Source: a bacterium (GTDB taxonomy: Archaea > Thermoproteota > Nitrososphaeria > Nitrososphaerales > CADDZS01). From it: a stretch of DNA of 5,199 nt. The stretch covers positions 1 through 5,199 of the forward strand of contig DAIDAB010000155.1 of assembly GCA_027310845.1 (NCBI GenBank), in the 5' to 3' direction. The notes under the pieces were generated by a model. The model did no database searches, had not been told where the DNA came from, and saw only the letters and a list, made by a program, of their open reading frames with translations. Made by a program: the position numbers and the translations under genes. Positions 1 through 4,273 of this stretch are shown piece after piece; positions within the stretch are counted from its first letter, which is position 1, and the number at the start of each line of letters is the position of its first letter.

Positions 1-45
1 AGCCCATACGATCCACAAAGAAAAAAGGAAATGATTGAGTCGTAG
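1..45 (+). CDS. C-terminal end of an upstream gene (partial)
   Basis: Frame 1 is open from the window edge for 14 codons (SPYDPQRKKEMIES) and stops with TAG at 43-45. The peptide is charged and lysine-rich, as many C-terminal tails are. Seven bases separate its stop from the ATG at 53, a spacing that fits an operon. No family can be named from 14 residues, and chance openness over so short a stretch is quite possible. Confidence 0.3.
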   Translation, partial: SPYDPQRKKEMIES

Positions 46-52
46 TTTAGCT

Positions 53-196
53 ATGAAGTACCAAAGATTTGCCGTGCCTCTTCAAGAAAACCTAAGAGAT
101 CTTTTCAAGGAAATTGATAGGGAATATCCAAAAGCAAAGAAAAAGCCCACTGAGAAGGAGATGTTGGAAATCGTCAAGAGAGATAGTTATCAGTAA
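53..196 (+). CDS. Small hypothetical protein, 47 aa, possibly frameshift-truncated
   Basis: ATG at 53, TAA at 194-196. The 47-residue product begins MKYQRFAVPLQENLRDLFKE and is rich in Lys and Glu, with likely helices (QENLRDLFKEID, EKEMLEIVKRD). It is intracellular by appearance, with no signal peptide or membrane segment. I do not recognise the family. Another frame opens as this one ends: from 187 to the TAG at 283-285 it reads VTAAWNELRTLSCFVEKEIR and continues with a charged helix. Joining the two frames near 184-190 would give a protein of about 75 residues with a natural-looking continuous helical sequence, so the gene may be truncated by a one-base loss. No Shine-Dalgarno sequence is visible. 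Function unknown. Confidence 0.4.
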   Translation: MKYQRFAVPLQENLRDLFKEIDREYPKAKKKPTEKEMLEIVKRDSYQ

Positions 197-296
197 CGGC
201 AGCTTGGAATGAGCTTAGAACGCTCTCGTGCTTTGTAGAAAAAGAGATCAGGCGGGCGAAAGAGTGCGAAGGAGGGCCTGAATAGGACTAAACTCA

Positions 297-646
297 ATGA
301 ACAAATGGTTAGAATTGTTGAATGAAGCTTCTCGCGGGAAAGCCTAAATGCACAAACCAATACTATACTATCTGATGGTTATATAGAAAGACGCAAGGGG
401 CTGGTCATCAACATCATCCTAAATGGAATTTTATCCTTGGTGATGATTGTGGTGATAATCTATTATCGTATTGGCTTCAGTGAGACTGCACCAACTTTGC
501 TTGGTTATCTCGGTCTGATAGCCTTTCTGTTCAGTACGTTGGTTTGGCTTCGAGAATACCGCAAGCTATCCAAACTCATCACTTCAAATGAAACTGATGA
601 AAAAAAATCACTCAATAAAGAAACAGAACGCCGTGAAGCTTTCTAG
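297..646 (+). CDS. Small membrane protein with two transmembrane segments, apparent frameshift
   Basis: The well-supported part is the frame ending with TAG at 644-646. It is open from 326 and has two hydrophobic segments, GLVINIILNGILSLVMIVVI (about 398-463) and GYLGLIAFLFSTLVW (about 506-552), followed by a charged Lys/Glu tail. The first start-like codon in this frame is TTG at 437, but that would cut the first membrane segment in half, so the real start should lie upstream. ATG at 297 opens another frame (MNKWLELLNEASRGKA, stop 345-347). Joining the two near 335-345 gives a coherent protein: an amphipathic N terminus, ESLNAQTNTILSDGYIERRK, then the two membrane helices. That points to a one-base slip. 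The product would be a small integral membrane protein with a cytoplasmic charged tail. No known family is recognised. No clear Shine-Dalgarno sequence precedes 297. Confidence 0.5.
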
Positions 647-681
647 AGTATGACTAGTTCTTCCAGAGCTATTATCTCGCT

Positions 682-815
682 TCATTGGAAATGAGCACGT
701 TGGGCTTGCTCCACAACTTTAAGCAGAATTTTCCCGTTCTCCGTCATGCATCATTTCGTTAATCACTTGCGAGGCCTTAATGTGACTTGATAGCCCAATT
801 GCATCATGCATATAA
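682..815 (-). pseudogene. Decayed C-terminal remnant of winged-helix regulator (copy 1)
   Basis: Read on the minus strand, the end of this stretch encodes MTENGKILLKVVEQAQRAHF, then a stop at 684-682. This matches the C terminus of the fuller copy at 1463-2051 (IAENGKILLKVLEHTQNVL). Just upstream, in another frame, YMHDAIGLSSHI resembles YLDSLRGLDMIS of the fuller copy. The remnant is therefore frameshifted, carries deletions and lacks its N-terminal half. Bases 719-743 are identical to 1503-1527. Its 5' end abuts and overlaps the hicB promoter. This is homology by eye within the window, so the boundary near 815 is approximate. Confidence 0.55.
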
Positions 816-816
816 G
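808..816 (+). promoter_or_regulatory. TATA box of hicBA
   Basis: GCATATAAG resembles an archaeal TATA box. Its centre is about 33 bases before the ATG at 845, which would put transcription start near 838 and leave a very short leader. This argues against an ATG at 806, which lies upstream of the box, as the hicB start. Confidence 0.5.
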
Positions 817-818
817 TG

Positions 819-834
819 CGCAAACATATTTGCG
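819..834. promoter_or_regulatory. Inverted repeat at the hicBA promoter, candidate operator
   Basis: CGCAAACATATTTGCG is a perfect 6-base inverted repeat with a 4-base centre. It lies between the TATA box and the hicB start, over the expected transcription start region, which is where a repressor would block RNA polymerase. Toxin-antitoxin operons usually autoregulate, so binding by HicB or the HicA-HicB complex is plausible. However, this HicB looks too short to carry an added DNA-binding domain, so another regulator is possible. Confidence 0.45.
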
Positions 835-844
835 TAAACAGAGC

Positions 845-1057
845 ATGCAAAACAGAACTTTCAGCGTCCGACTCAAGAAAGATCCCGACTCTGGTTGGTA
901 TGCAATTCGTTGTGTGGAACTTCCAGAGGCAATCAGCCAAGGCAGGACGGAAGAAGAAGCGCTGACAAACATCAAAGAAGCGATAGAGTTGGTTCTTGAG
1001 GAACACGAGACTCAAGCAAGAAGAGAAGGCGGCAGGCTGACAGAAATAAGTGTCTGA
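845..1057 (+). CDS. hicB: HicB-family antitoxin
   Basis: Antitoxin of a type II toxin-antitoxin pair. HicB proteins bind and neutralise the HicA mRNA-cleaving toxin. From ATG at 845 the product is 70 residues. The HicB core is clear: an N-terminal strand (TFSVRLKKDPDSGWYAIRCV), the conserved ELPEAISQGRTEEEALTNI stretch, and the helix KEAIELVLEEH, which together form the partial RNase H-like fold of the family. An in-frame ATG at 806 would add 13 residues but lies upstream of the TATA box, so 845 is preferred. At 70 residues it is the short form, with no room for the C-terminal ribbon-helix-helix or helix-turn-helix domain found in longer HicB proteins. It overlaps hicA by 8 bases, so the two are translationally coupled with the antitoxin first. 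No truncation is seen. Confidence 0.88.
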   Translation: MQNRTFSVRLKKDPDSGWYAIRCVELPEAISQGRTEEEALTNIKEAIELVLEEHETQARREGGRLTEISV

Positions 1058-1274
1058 CAAACTTCCGATTCTGTCAGGAAAAGAAATCATAAAGGCTCTT
1101 TCGAAAGTGGGATTCACACCGGCCCGACAGAGGGGTAGTCACGTATTCCTGAGACACACTGACGGGAGAAGAACGGTAGTGCCACTGCACGAGGAAGTGA
1201 ACAGATCGACATTGATGGACATTCTATCTGAGATAAAATTAAGCAGAGAAGATTTCTTGGATCTTGTGAAGTGA
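1050..1274 (+). CDS. hicA: HicA-family mRNA interferase toxin
   Basis: Toxin partner of the upstream hicB. HicA proteins cleave mRNA and are held inactive by HicB. The 74-residue product has the usual length and family layout: GKEIIKALSKVGFTPARQRG in the N-terminal helix region, the catalytic histidine in the GSH motif (His31), the strand pair VFLRHTDGRRTVVPLH, and the C-terminal helices STLMDILSEIKLSREDFLDL. Together these make the small double-stranded-RNA-binding-like fold. Translation starts at GTG 1050, inside the end of hicB, so expression depends on hicB translation. All key residues are present, so the toxin is probably functional. A T-rich stretch at about 1284-1296 may end the transcript. 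Confidence 0.9.
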   Translation: MSDKLPILSGKEIIKALSKVGFTPARQRGSHVFLRHTDGRRTVVPLHEEVNRSTLMDILSEIKLSREDFLDLVK

Positions 1275-1283
1275 AATCGCAAT

Positions 1284-1296
1284 TGAATTTCTCATT
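1284..1296 (+). terminator. T-rich stretch after hicA, possible terminator
   Basis: Just past the hicA stop the plus strand reads TTTCTCATTTTTG. Archaeal RNA polymerase often terminates at T-runs without a hairpin. The run is short and interrupted, so this is a weak call. Confidence 0.25.
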
Positions 1297-1462
1297 TTTG
1301 AAAGCACCACACTTTGAGTGTACCAACAAGATTATTTCTGAAGATCTTTATTATGCTAAGGCTATGAAAGATGTATTGTCTTAGATTGTGACATGCCCAA
1401 CAAGCGTTTTGAAAAGAGTTAGAAAAAGAACCAATTCCCAGAAAGCTGTGCAGTAAATAGTT

Positions 1463-1777
1463 TCATTCTCGCTTTAACACATTCTGAGTGTGCTCTAAAA
1501 CCTTAAGCAGAATTTTCCCGTTCTCCGCTATGTCAAAAATTGACTTTTTGGGAATCGCTTCCTTGCACTTGATTTGGTCGCGCGAGATCATATCCAATCC
1601 TCGGAGGGAATCAAGATAAAGCGCCAACGCATTATTGCTGTGCAGCGTGTGGAGCCCTCTCAACAGTTCAACGAAGCTCATTGAACCAGATTGATCCAGG
1701 ACATGCAAAATGTCAACAACTACGATCAAATTCAATGAGGGAAGAGAGAGCTTATCATTCAGTTCGTAATCGTGCAA
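1463..1777 (-). CDS. Winged-helix DNA-binding domain protein, C-terminal half of a regulator (copy 2)
   Basis: Minus-strand frame ending with TGA at 1465-1463. The convincing part starts near 1777 (LHDYELNDKLSLPSLNLIVV) and has the outline of an archaeal winged-helix regulator. Helices are VVDILHVLDQSGSMSFVELL and a recognition-helix region NNALALYLDSLRGLDMISRD. The wing ends in SIFDIAENGKILLKVLEHTQ, the equivalent of the Y.LTEKGK.LL ending common in ArnR1/PadR-like domains. The frame stays open up to 1912, but residues encoded there look like a shadow of the overlapping frame at 1755-2051. A TTG at 1777-1775 could serve as start, overlapping the upstream gene by about 20 bases. Alternatively, both frames are one protein of about 195 residues split by a one-base insertion. 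The same C terminus recurs as remnants at 682-815 and 4103-4234. The target genes are unknown; relBE lies divergently upstream. Confidence 0.55.
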   Translation of the reverse strand: MHDYELNDKLSLPSLNLIVVVDILHVLDQSGSMSFVELLRGLHTLHSNNALALYLDSLRGLDMISRDQIKCKEAIPKKSIFDIAENGKILLKVLEHTQNVLKRE

Positions 1778-2051
1778 AGAACTCGATGGGCACTTTATTG
1801 AAATCAAACCAGAGTGATTCGGAAATTTGGCCCAGTTCCGTTCGGAGAGATGCGTCCAAGGTTGAAAAGAAGAGATAGACTGCTTCGGCAAGGTTTTTGT
1901 TGCGTATTTCATTTTGCCCTAGGAGCACAGTGAACTCTCGGAGATCTTTCGATCTGGTCTCATGCAAATTTCGAGAGTTCCATCCATGATCTTCTCCTGC
2001 GCTAGTAGCACGACCGCATGCACAGCTCAGCACAGCTGGAAACACCTCCAA
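1755..2051 (-). CDS. N-terminal domain of the winged-helix regulator, or overlapping small gene
   Basis: Minus-strand frame of up to 98 residues, stopping at 1757-1755. The protein-like part is LREFTVLLGQNEIRNKNLAE through AVYLFFSTLDASLRTELGQI and FDFNKVPIEFFARLR: helical, with alternating hydrophobic residues and no membrane segment. I do not recognise the family. The first start-like codon is TTG at 2051, but the residues before about 1970 are less convincing. TTG at 1967 or GTG at 1928 are other possible starts. The frame runs into the winged-helix frame with a 20-base overlap at 1755-1777. The likeliest reading is one regulator with an N-terminal sensing or dimerisation domain joined to a DNA-binding domain and broken by a slip. 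Two overlapping genes cannot be excluded. Confidence 0.45.
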   Translation of the reverse strand: MEVFPAVLSCACGRATSAGEDHGWNSRNLHETRSKDLREFTVLLGQNEIRNKNLAEAVYLFFSTLDASLRTELGQISESLWFDFNKVPIEFFARLRTE

Positions 2052-2056
2052 CCAGT

Positions 2057-2194
2057 GTGCTAGCTCAGTAATCCTTTGTGCTCGAAGTAGTACTCAAGGA
2101 GCTATGCTTCGGGGGTCGGAGCATACTAGATGTGCTTGAAGCGCGAGTGCTAGGCTCTGGTTGTGCTTCTCATGGATCTGCTCCCTGCTGTGCT
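2057..2194. repeat. Dispersed GTGCT repeats in the intergenic stretch
   Basis: GTGCT occurs six times on the plus strand, starting at 2057, 2078, 2132, 2147, 2163 and 2190, mostly followed by A/C/T then G. The longest repeat is TGTGCTYGAAG, at 2077-2087 and 2131-2141. Spacing is irregular, so this is neither a CRISPR array nor a simple tandem repeat. It may be a cluster of binding sites between two divergent genes. Confidence 0.4.
2103..2125. promoter_or_regulatory. Hairpin or inverted repeat upstream of relB (first)
   Basis: TATGCTTC (2103-2110) pairs with GGAGCATA (2118-2125) over 8 positions with one G-T pair and a 7-base loop. GGAGCATA recurs at 2203-2210 in the second inverted repeat. 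Possible operator or structured leader element; role unproven. Confidence 0.35.
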
Positions 2195-2208
2195 CGTGTT
2201 AGGGAGCA
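2179..2208. promoter_or_regulatory. Inverted repeat upstream of relBE, candidate operator
   Basis: TGCTCCCT (2179-2186) and AGGGAGCA (2201-2208) form a perfect 8-base inverted repeat with a 14-base spacer. It ends 40 bases before the relB start. Its position just upstream of the likely promoter suits binding by a regulator, either RelB-RelE or the divergent winged-helix protein. Confidence 0.4.
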
Positions 2209-2220
2209 TAGGAATAAACG

Positions 2221-2229
2221 AATTTAAGG
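2221..2229 (+). promoter_or_regulatory. Weak TATA-like box of relBE
   Basis: AATTTAAGG is centred about 24 bases before the ATG at 2249, which would make the relB transcript leaderless or nearly so. The match to an archaeal TATA box is modest. Confidence 0.3.
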
Positions 2230-2248
2230 AACGGATTCAGAGAAATAG

Positions 2249-2437
2249 ATGATGCCCAAACTGGAAAGCAAAATTGTTTCCATAGAAAAGCGACTCGATG
2301 ATCTCGAGGAGACTGTGGAGATGCTAGGAGATAGGAAAACGACCCGTAGCATAGAGAGAGGTTTGAAGGACTTGCGGGAAGGTCGATTTCACAGATACGA
2401 AAGCATCGAAGCTCTTCTCAAAGAGATCAAGCAGTAA
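2249..2437 (+). CDS. relB: RelB-like antitoxin
   Basis: Antitoxin of the RelBE-type pair. It would wrap and neutralise the RelE toxin encoded next and probably represses its own operon. The 62-residue product opens with a likely coiled-coil helix (about residues 4-26, ESKIVSIEKRLDDLEETVEM), then a charged linker. It ends with GRFHRYESIEALLKEIKQ, an acidic-hydrophobic helix preceded by a short strand, the usual shape of an archaeal RelB toxin-binding tail. The start is ATG 2249 or ATG 2252, which differ by one residue. No ribbon-helix-helix domain is obvious, so the DNA-binding mode is unclear. The stop is two bases before the toxin start. The assignment rests mainly on the toxin neighbour and the tail. 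Confidence 0.7.
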   Translation: MMPKLESKIVSIEKRLDDLEETVEMLGDRKTTRSIERGLKDLREGRFHRYESIEALLKEIKQ

Positions 2438-2439
2438 CG

Positions 2440-2697
2440 ATGACACGTGCTCTCATTTCGACTGCCAACTTCGAGCGAGGCTTAAAGCGGCTACCTTCAG
2501 TCGATCTCGATAGGGCACGGAAGATACTACAAGAGATCGTAGTGGATCCCTACTCGTTCAAGGAACTGCGAGGAAAGTTCCGAACACTCAGGAGCGCCCG
2601 CTTTGGGAACCACAGAATAATCTACATGATTAATGAAGAACGCAATGAAGTCATACTCTTGGCTGTGGAACCTAGACGTTCAGCCTACGAGCGCTAG
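2440..2697 (+). CDS. relE: RelE/ParE-family toxin
   Basis: Toxin of the RelBE pair. RelE toxins cleave mRNA on the ribosome, while related ParE toxins act on gyrase. The 85-residue length is typical. Family landmarks appear in order: two N-terminal helices (STANFERGLKRLP and DLDRARKILQEIVVDPYSF), the KELRGKFRTLRSARFGNHRI stretch with its run of basic residues, the strand IIYMINEERNEVILLAVEP, and the C-terminal RRSAYER, corresponding to the R-x-x-Y end of RelE. The basic residues Arg, His and Lys in the expected strand positions favour an mRNA interferase over ParE, but this is not certain. ATG at 2440 follows the antitoxin stop by two bases, so the genes are coupled. The gene is intact. A compact hairpin starts at its last base. 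Confidence 0.87.
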   Translation: MTRALISTANFERGLKRLPSVDLDRARKILQEIVVDPYSFKELRGKFRTLRSARFGNHRIIYMINEERNEVILLAVEPRRSAYER

Positions 2698-2715
2698 CCA
2701 AATGACGCATTTGGC
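2697..2715 (+). terminator. Compact hairpin at the end of relE
   Basis: GCCAAATGACGCATTTGGC is a perfect 8-base inverted repeat with a 3-base loop, starting at the last base of the relE stop codon. It may protect or end the relBE transcript. No T-run follows, so a classical terminator is not assured. Confidence 0.4.
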
Positions 2716-2736
2716 ACATCCAAATAATCTGTAGTT

Positions 2737-2740
2737 GGAG
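2737..2740 (+). promoter_or_regulatory. Shine-Dalgarno-like GGAG before 2748
   Basis: GGAG lies seven bases before ATG 2748 and supports that start. It is one of few such sites in the window, which suggests this gene is internal to a transcript, perhaps read on from relBE. Confidence 0.4.
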
Positions 2741-2747
2741 TCACGGC

Positions 2748-3017
2748 ATGAAAGATATGATTTGCAGAATCAATCACGGGAGAGTCAGCCAGACTTTTTT
2801 CCAAGTGGCCGGTATGAAAAGGGTTGAAGTGCCAAAGGATGAGCAACTGGAAAGGGAGATCAATGAGCTTGAGACTTTTGGTTTCAGAAGAGAGCTTCTA
2901 GCTTCAAAAGGAGAAAGCTTGAAGATTCTCTCTCATCTAGAAAGAGAAGATCTTGAGAACCCGCCAAGTTCGCCTTGCGTAACTGCGTCGGCAACAAGTA
3001 CAGAAAGCCAAGGCTGA
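2748..3017 (+). CDS. Hypothetical protein, N-terminal part of a frameshifted gene
   Basis: ATG at 2748 with a GGAG ribosome site seven bases upstream. The first 70 or so residues look genuine, including a charged helical stretch (VPKDEQLEREINELETFGFR then RELLASKGESLKILSHLERE). After about residue 70 the sequence turns low-complexity (NPPSSPCVTASATSTESQG), the sign of reading out of frame. In the other frame from 2957, protein-like sequence continues to 3163. A single missing base near 2954-2962 would join the two into a protein of about 138 residues. No family is recognised. The position after relBE may be incidental. Confidence 0.45.
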   Translation: MKDMICRINHGRVSQTFFQVAGMKRVEVPKDEQLEREINELETFGFRRELLASKGESLKILSHLEREDLENPPSSPCVTASATSTESQG

Positions 3018-3163
3018 TTCCAGGGGCAAAGGCGCTAGATATCGAGACAGTGGCAGAGGCACTCAGGAATGTGAAGAGCAACGCCGTATATCTTTGGTGG
3101 AGAAATCCGGATCTTAAATTTGAAAACAATCATGATTTGTGTAGGGCACATACTTTGCAATGA
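2957..3163 (+). pseudogene. C-terminal part of the frameshifted hypothetical gene
   Basis: Open frame from 2957 to a TGA stop at 3161-3163, with TTG at 2975 as the only start-like codon near its beginning. It reads KFALRNCVGNKYRKPRLIPG, then an amphipathic helix (ALDIETVAEALRNVKSNAVY) and LWWRNPDLKFEN. The composition is that of a real protein, unlike the overlapping end of the 2748 frame. Best read as the continuation of that gene after a slip. Function unknown. Confidence 0.4.
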
Positions 3164-3207
3164 ATTTTGATGGTTTGTAGAATGGGCGTCCTGATCTAGT
3201 TCTCATT

Positions 3208-3227
3208 TCAGCTTCTGAAAAAGCTGA
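3208..3227. other. Hairpin in the intergenic stretch
   Basis: TCAGCTT (3208-3214) and AAGCTGA (3221-3227) form a perfect 7-base inverted repeat with a 6-base loop, about 45 bases past the end of the 2957-3163 frame. It may form the 3' end structure of the upstream transcript, together with the T-run at 3273-3286. Confidence 0.35.
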
Positions 3228-3272
3228 GGTAATCCAACGCACTCGAATCAGGTTCATATAATCTCAGTTCCC

Positions 3273-3286
3273 TTTTGACTTTTTTT
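3273..3286 (+). terminator. T-run, possible terminator
   Basis: TTTTGACTTTTTTT follows the split gene and precedes the promoter at 3310. T-runs are the usual archaeal termination signal. A second TATA-like sequence (CATATAAT, 3255-3262) lies just before it and could be a distal promoter. Confidence 0.35.
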
Positions 3287-3309
3287 GCCTTGATCTGCTG
3301 AAAATGCTC

Positions 3310-3319
3310 TTATAGTTTA
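3310..3319 (+). promoter_or_regulatory. TATA box of the zinc-ribbon membrane protein gene
   Basis: TTATAGTTTA is centred 22-25 bases before TTG 3337, which predicts a transcript starting at or next to the start codon. A palindrome GCGGGCTCCCGC (3324-3335) lies between box and start and could be an operator. Confidence 0.4.
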
Positions 3320-3336
3320 GTGGGCGGGCTCCCGCG

Positions 3337-4101
3337 TTGAGAAAGACAAAATTGCCCTACTGTCCAAAGTGTGGAACTAATGTTGCTGAAGGAGTTCTGT
3401 TCTGCCCATCCTGCGGTCAAGCATTGATTGCAACAGGATCCGGTCCGGTGATGGCGCGGGAACCCACTACCACTTTCACATCAACAGATAAAGTTGCAGT
3501 CGGGAAGATCAAGACATTTGCCCTCTTTGGGATAATTGGAATAATCTTGGGACTCATAGTCCCGTTCGCAACAGGAGGAATGGGATACATGTTTGCATTT
3601 GGAACTACGCCAACTGGAGTTGGAACAGCTGTTCTGGCAGCAGTAGCCGTTGGGGTGATAGGTTTTGCTCTTGGAATTTACGCTATTCTCAAGCTTAGGT
3701 CTGCATTCAAAGATCTGTCAACGGTTGACGGAGGTTTTTCTACACCAGCAACGCTAATTCTCGCCGGACTCGTGGGATTTGGACTACTCATTCTCGCATT
3801 CCTTGTGTTAATTGGCGGCCTTGCTGCGGCCTTGGCAAATCCCAATTCATCAATTGGTCTGTTTCTTGGTGCCCTAGCTCTCTTTGCTCTGGGCGGACTC
3901 GCAGCATTTGTAGGAATCATAGGAATAATACTTGGTCTTTGGAAGGCAGGGCAGAGATACGACAACTCGCTTATGAAGGTCGGAGGAATTCTTTACATCA
4001 TTCCTTTCGCTGACGTTATTGCGCCAATTCTCGTCTTTCTTGGAACTAGAGAGATAGAAGCCAAATTATCTACTTCAGCATCCACAGGTTCAGGACTATA
4101 A
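3337..4101 (+). CDS. Zinc-ribbon membrane protein, DUF973-like
   Basis: Predicted integral membrane protein of 254 residues. The N terminus is a zinc ribbon with two CxxC pairs (Cys9, Cys12, Cys23, Cys26: YCPKCG and FCPSCG). A Ser/Thr-rich linker (about 30-58) leads to five hydrophobic segments at about 60-79, 95-118, 138-166, 174-201 and 215-236. The final part, WKAGQRYDNSLMKVGGILYI followed by IPFADVIAPILVFLG, resembles the C-terminal signature of archaeal DUF973-type proteins, which are of unknown function. The zinc ribbon would sit in the cytoplasm, perhaps as a binding or assembly module. The start is TTG 3337; TTG 3352 is the only other near choice. A TATA-like box about 25 bases upstream suggests a leaderless transcript. 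Monocistronic in this window, with an opposing remnant immediately after its stop. The coding frame is intact. Family assignment is from memory of motif shape, so moderate. Confidence 0.8.
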   Translation: MRKTKLPYCPKCGTNVAEGVLFCPSCGQALIATGSGPVMAREPTTTFTSTDKVAVGKIKTFALFGIIGIILGLIVPFATGGMGYMFAFGTTPTGVGTAVLAAVAVGVIGFALGIYAILKLRSAFKDLSTVDGGFSTPATLILAGLVGFGLLILAFLVLIGGLAAALANPNSSIGLFLGALALFALGGLAAFVGIIGIILGLWKAGQRYDNSLMKVGGILYIIPFADVIAPILVFLGTREIEAKLSTSASTGSGL

Positions 4102-4102
4102 T

Positions 4103-4234
4103 GTTAAGCAGAATCTTCCCGTTCTCCGTAATGCTGAAAATTGATTTAACCGGTATTGCTCCTTTGTACTTTTTTTCCTTGTGTGAGATCATATGCAATC
4201 CAAGCAGGGAATCAAGAACGGACACAAATATCAT
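4103..4234 (-). pseudogene. C-terminal remnant of winged-helix regulator (copy 3)
   Basis: On the minus strand this encodes VSVLDSLLGLHMISHKEKKY, then GAIPVKSIFSITENGKILL. It aligns without gaps to LALYLDSLRGLDMISRDQIK... and KSIFDIAENGKILL of the copy at 1463-1777. Nucleotide alignment of 4104-4225 with 1503-1624 is also ungapped by eye, with most bases shared. The N-terminal half is absent. The reading frame opens at an ATG at 4234 next to the promoter of the divergent gene at 4274. Past the conserved ENGKILL the frame runs into the end of the zinc-ribbon gene, so the native C terminus is lost too. It is best read as a gene fragment, though a 54-residue product ending at 4070 is formally possible. 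Confidence 0.6.
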
Positions 4235-4239
4235 ATAGA

Positions 4240-4250
4240 TTTATATAATA
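4240..4250 (+). promoter_or_regulatory. TATA box of the 4274 gene
   Basis: TTTATATAATA is the best archaeal TATA box in the window, centred about 29 bases before ATG 4274. It predicts a leaderless or nearly leaderless transcript and confirms that start codon. Confidence 0.6.
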
Positions 4251-4273
4251 AGCGTGCGTAAAGATTCCAGTAT

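Noticed and set aside
763..975. 70-residue minus-strand frame with cysteines
   Set aside because: Antisense to hicB and its promoter, with unlikely composition (runs of Ser, Cys, Met). Shadow frame.
719..1117. 132-residue minus-strand open frame opposite hicB and hicA
   Set aside because: Most of it is antisense to the clear HicB and HicA frames and has no protein-like character there. Only its last part overlaps the winged-helix remnant, which is annotated separately.
1114..1329. Minus-strand frame of 71 residues over hicA
   Set aside because: Antisense to an intact, well-recognised HicA gene. No family features.
1681..1878. Plus-strand frame of 65 residues within the regulator
   Set aside because: Opposite strand to the winged-helix coding frames, and its sequence looks like a shadow (charged, no ordered pattern).
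2057..2194. GTGCT repeats as a possible CRISPR array
   Set aside because: The units are only 5-11 bases, spacings vary from 15 to 54 bases, and no cas genes are present.
2884..3129. Hydrophobic minus-strand frame of 81 residues resembling a membrane protein
   Set aside because: Hydrophobicity arises from reading antisense to a Lys/Glu-rich coding frame. The plus-strand frames have a ribosome site and a better composition.
3678..3965. Minus-strand frame of 95 residues opposite the membrane protein
   Set aside because: Pro/Arg/Ala-rich antisense shadow of the intact zinc-ribbon membrane gene.
682..4234. The three related minus-strand segments as copies of an insertion sequence
   Set aside because: No transposase, no terminal inverted repeats and no target duplications are visible. 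The shared sequence is the protein-coding end of a regulator.
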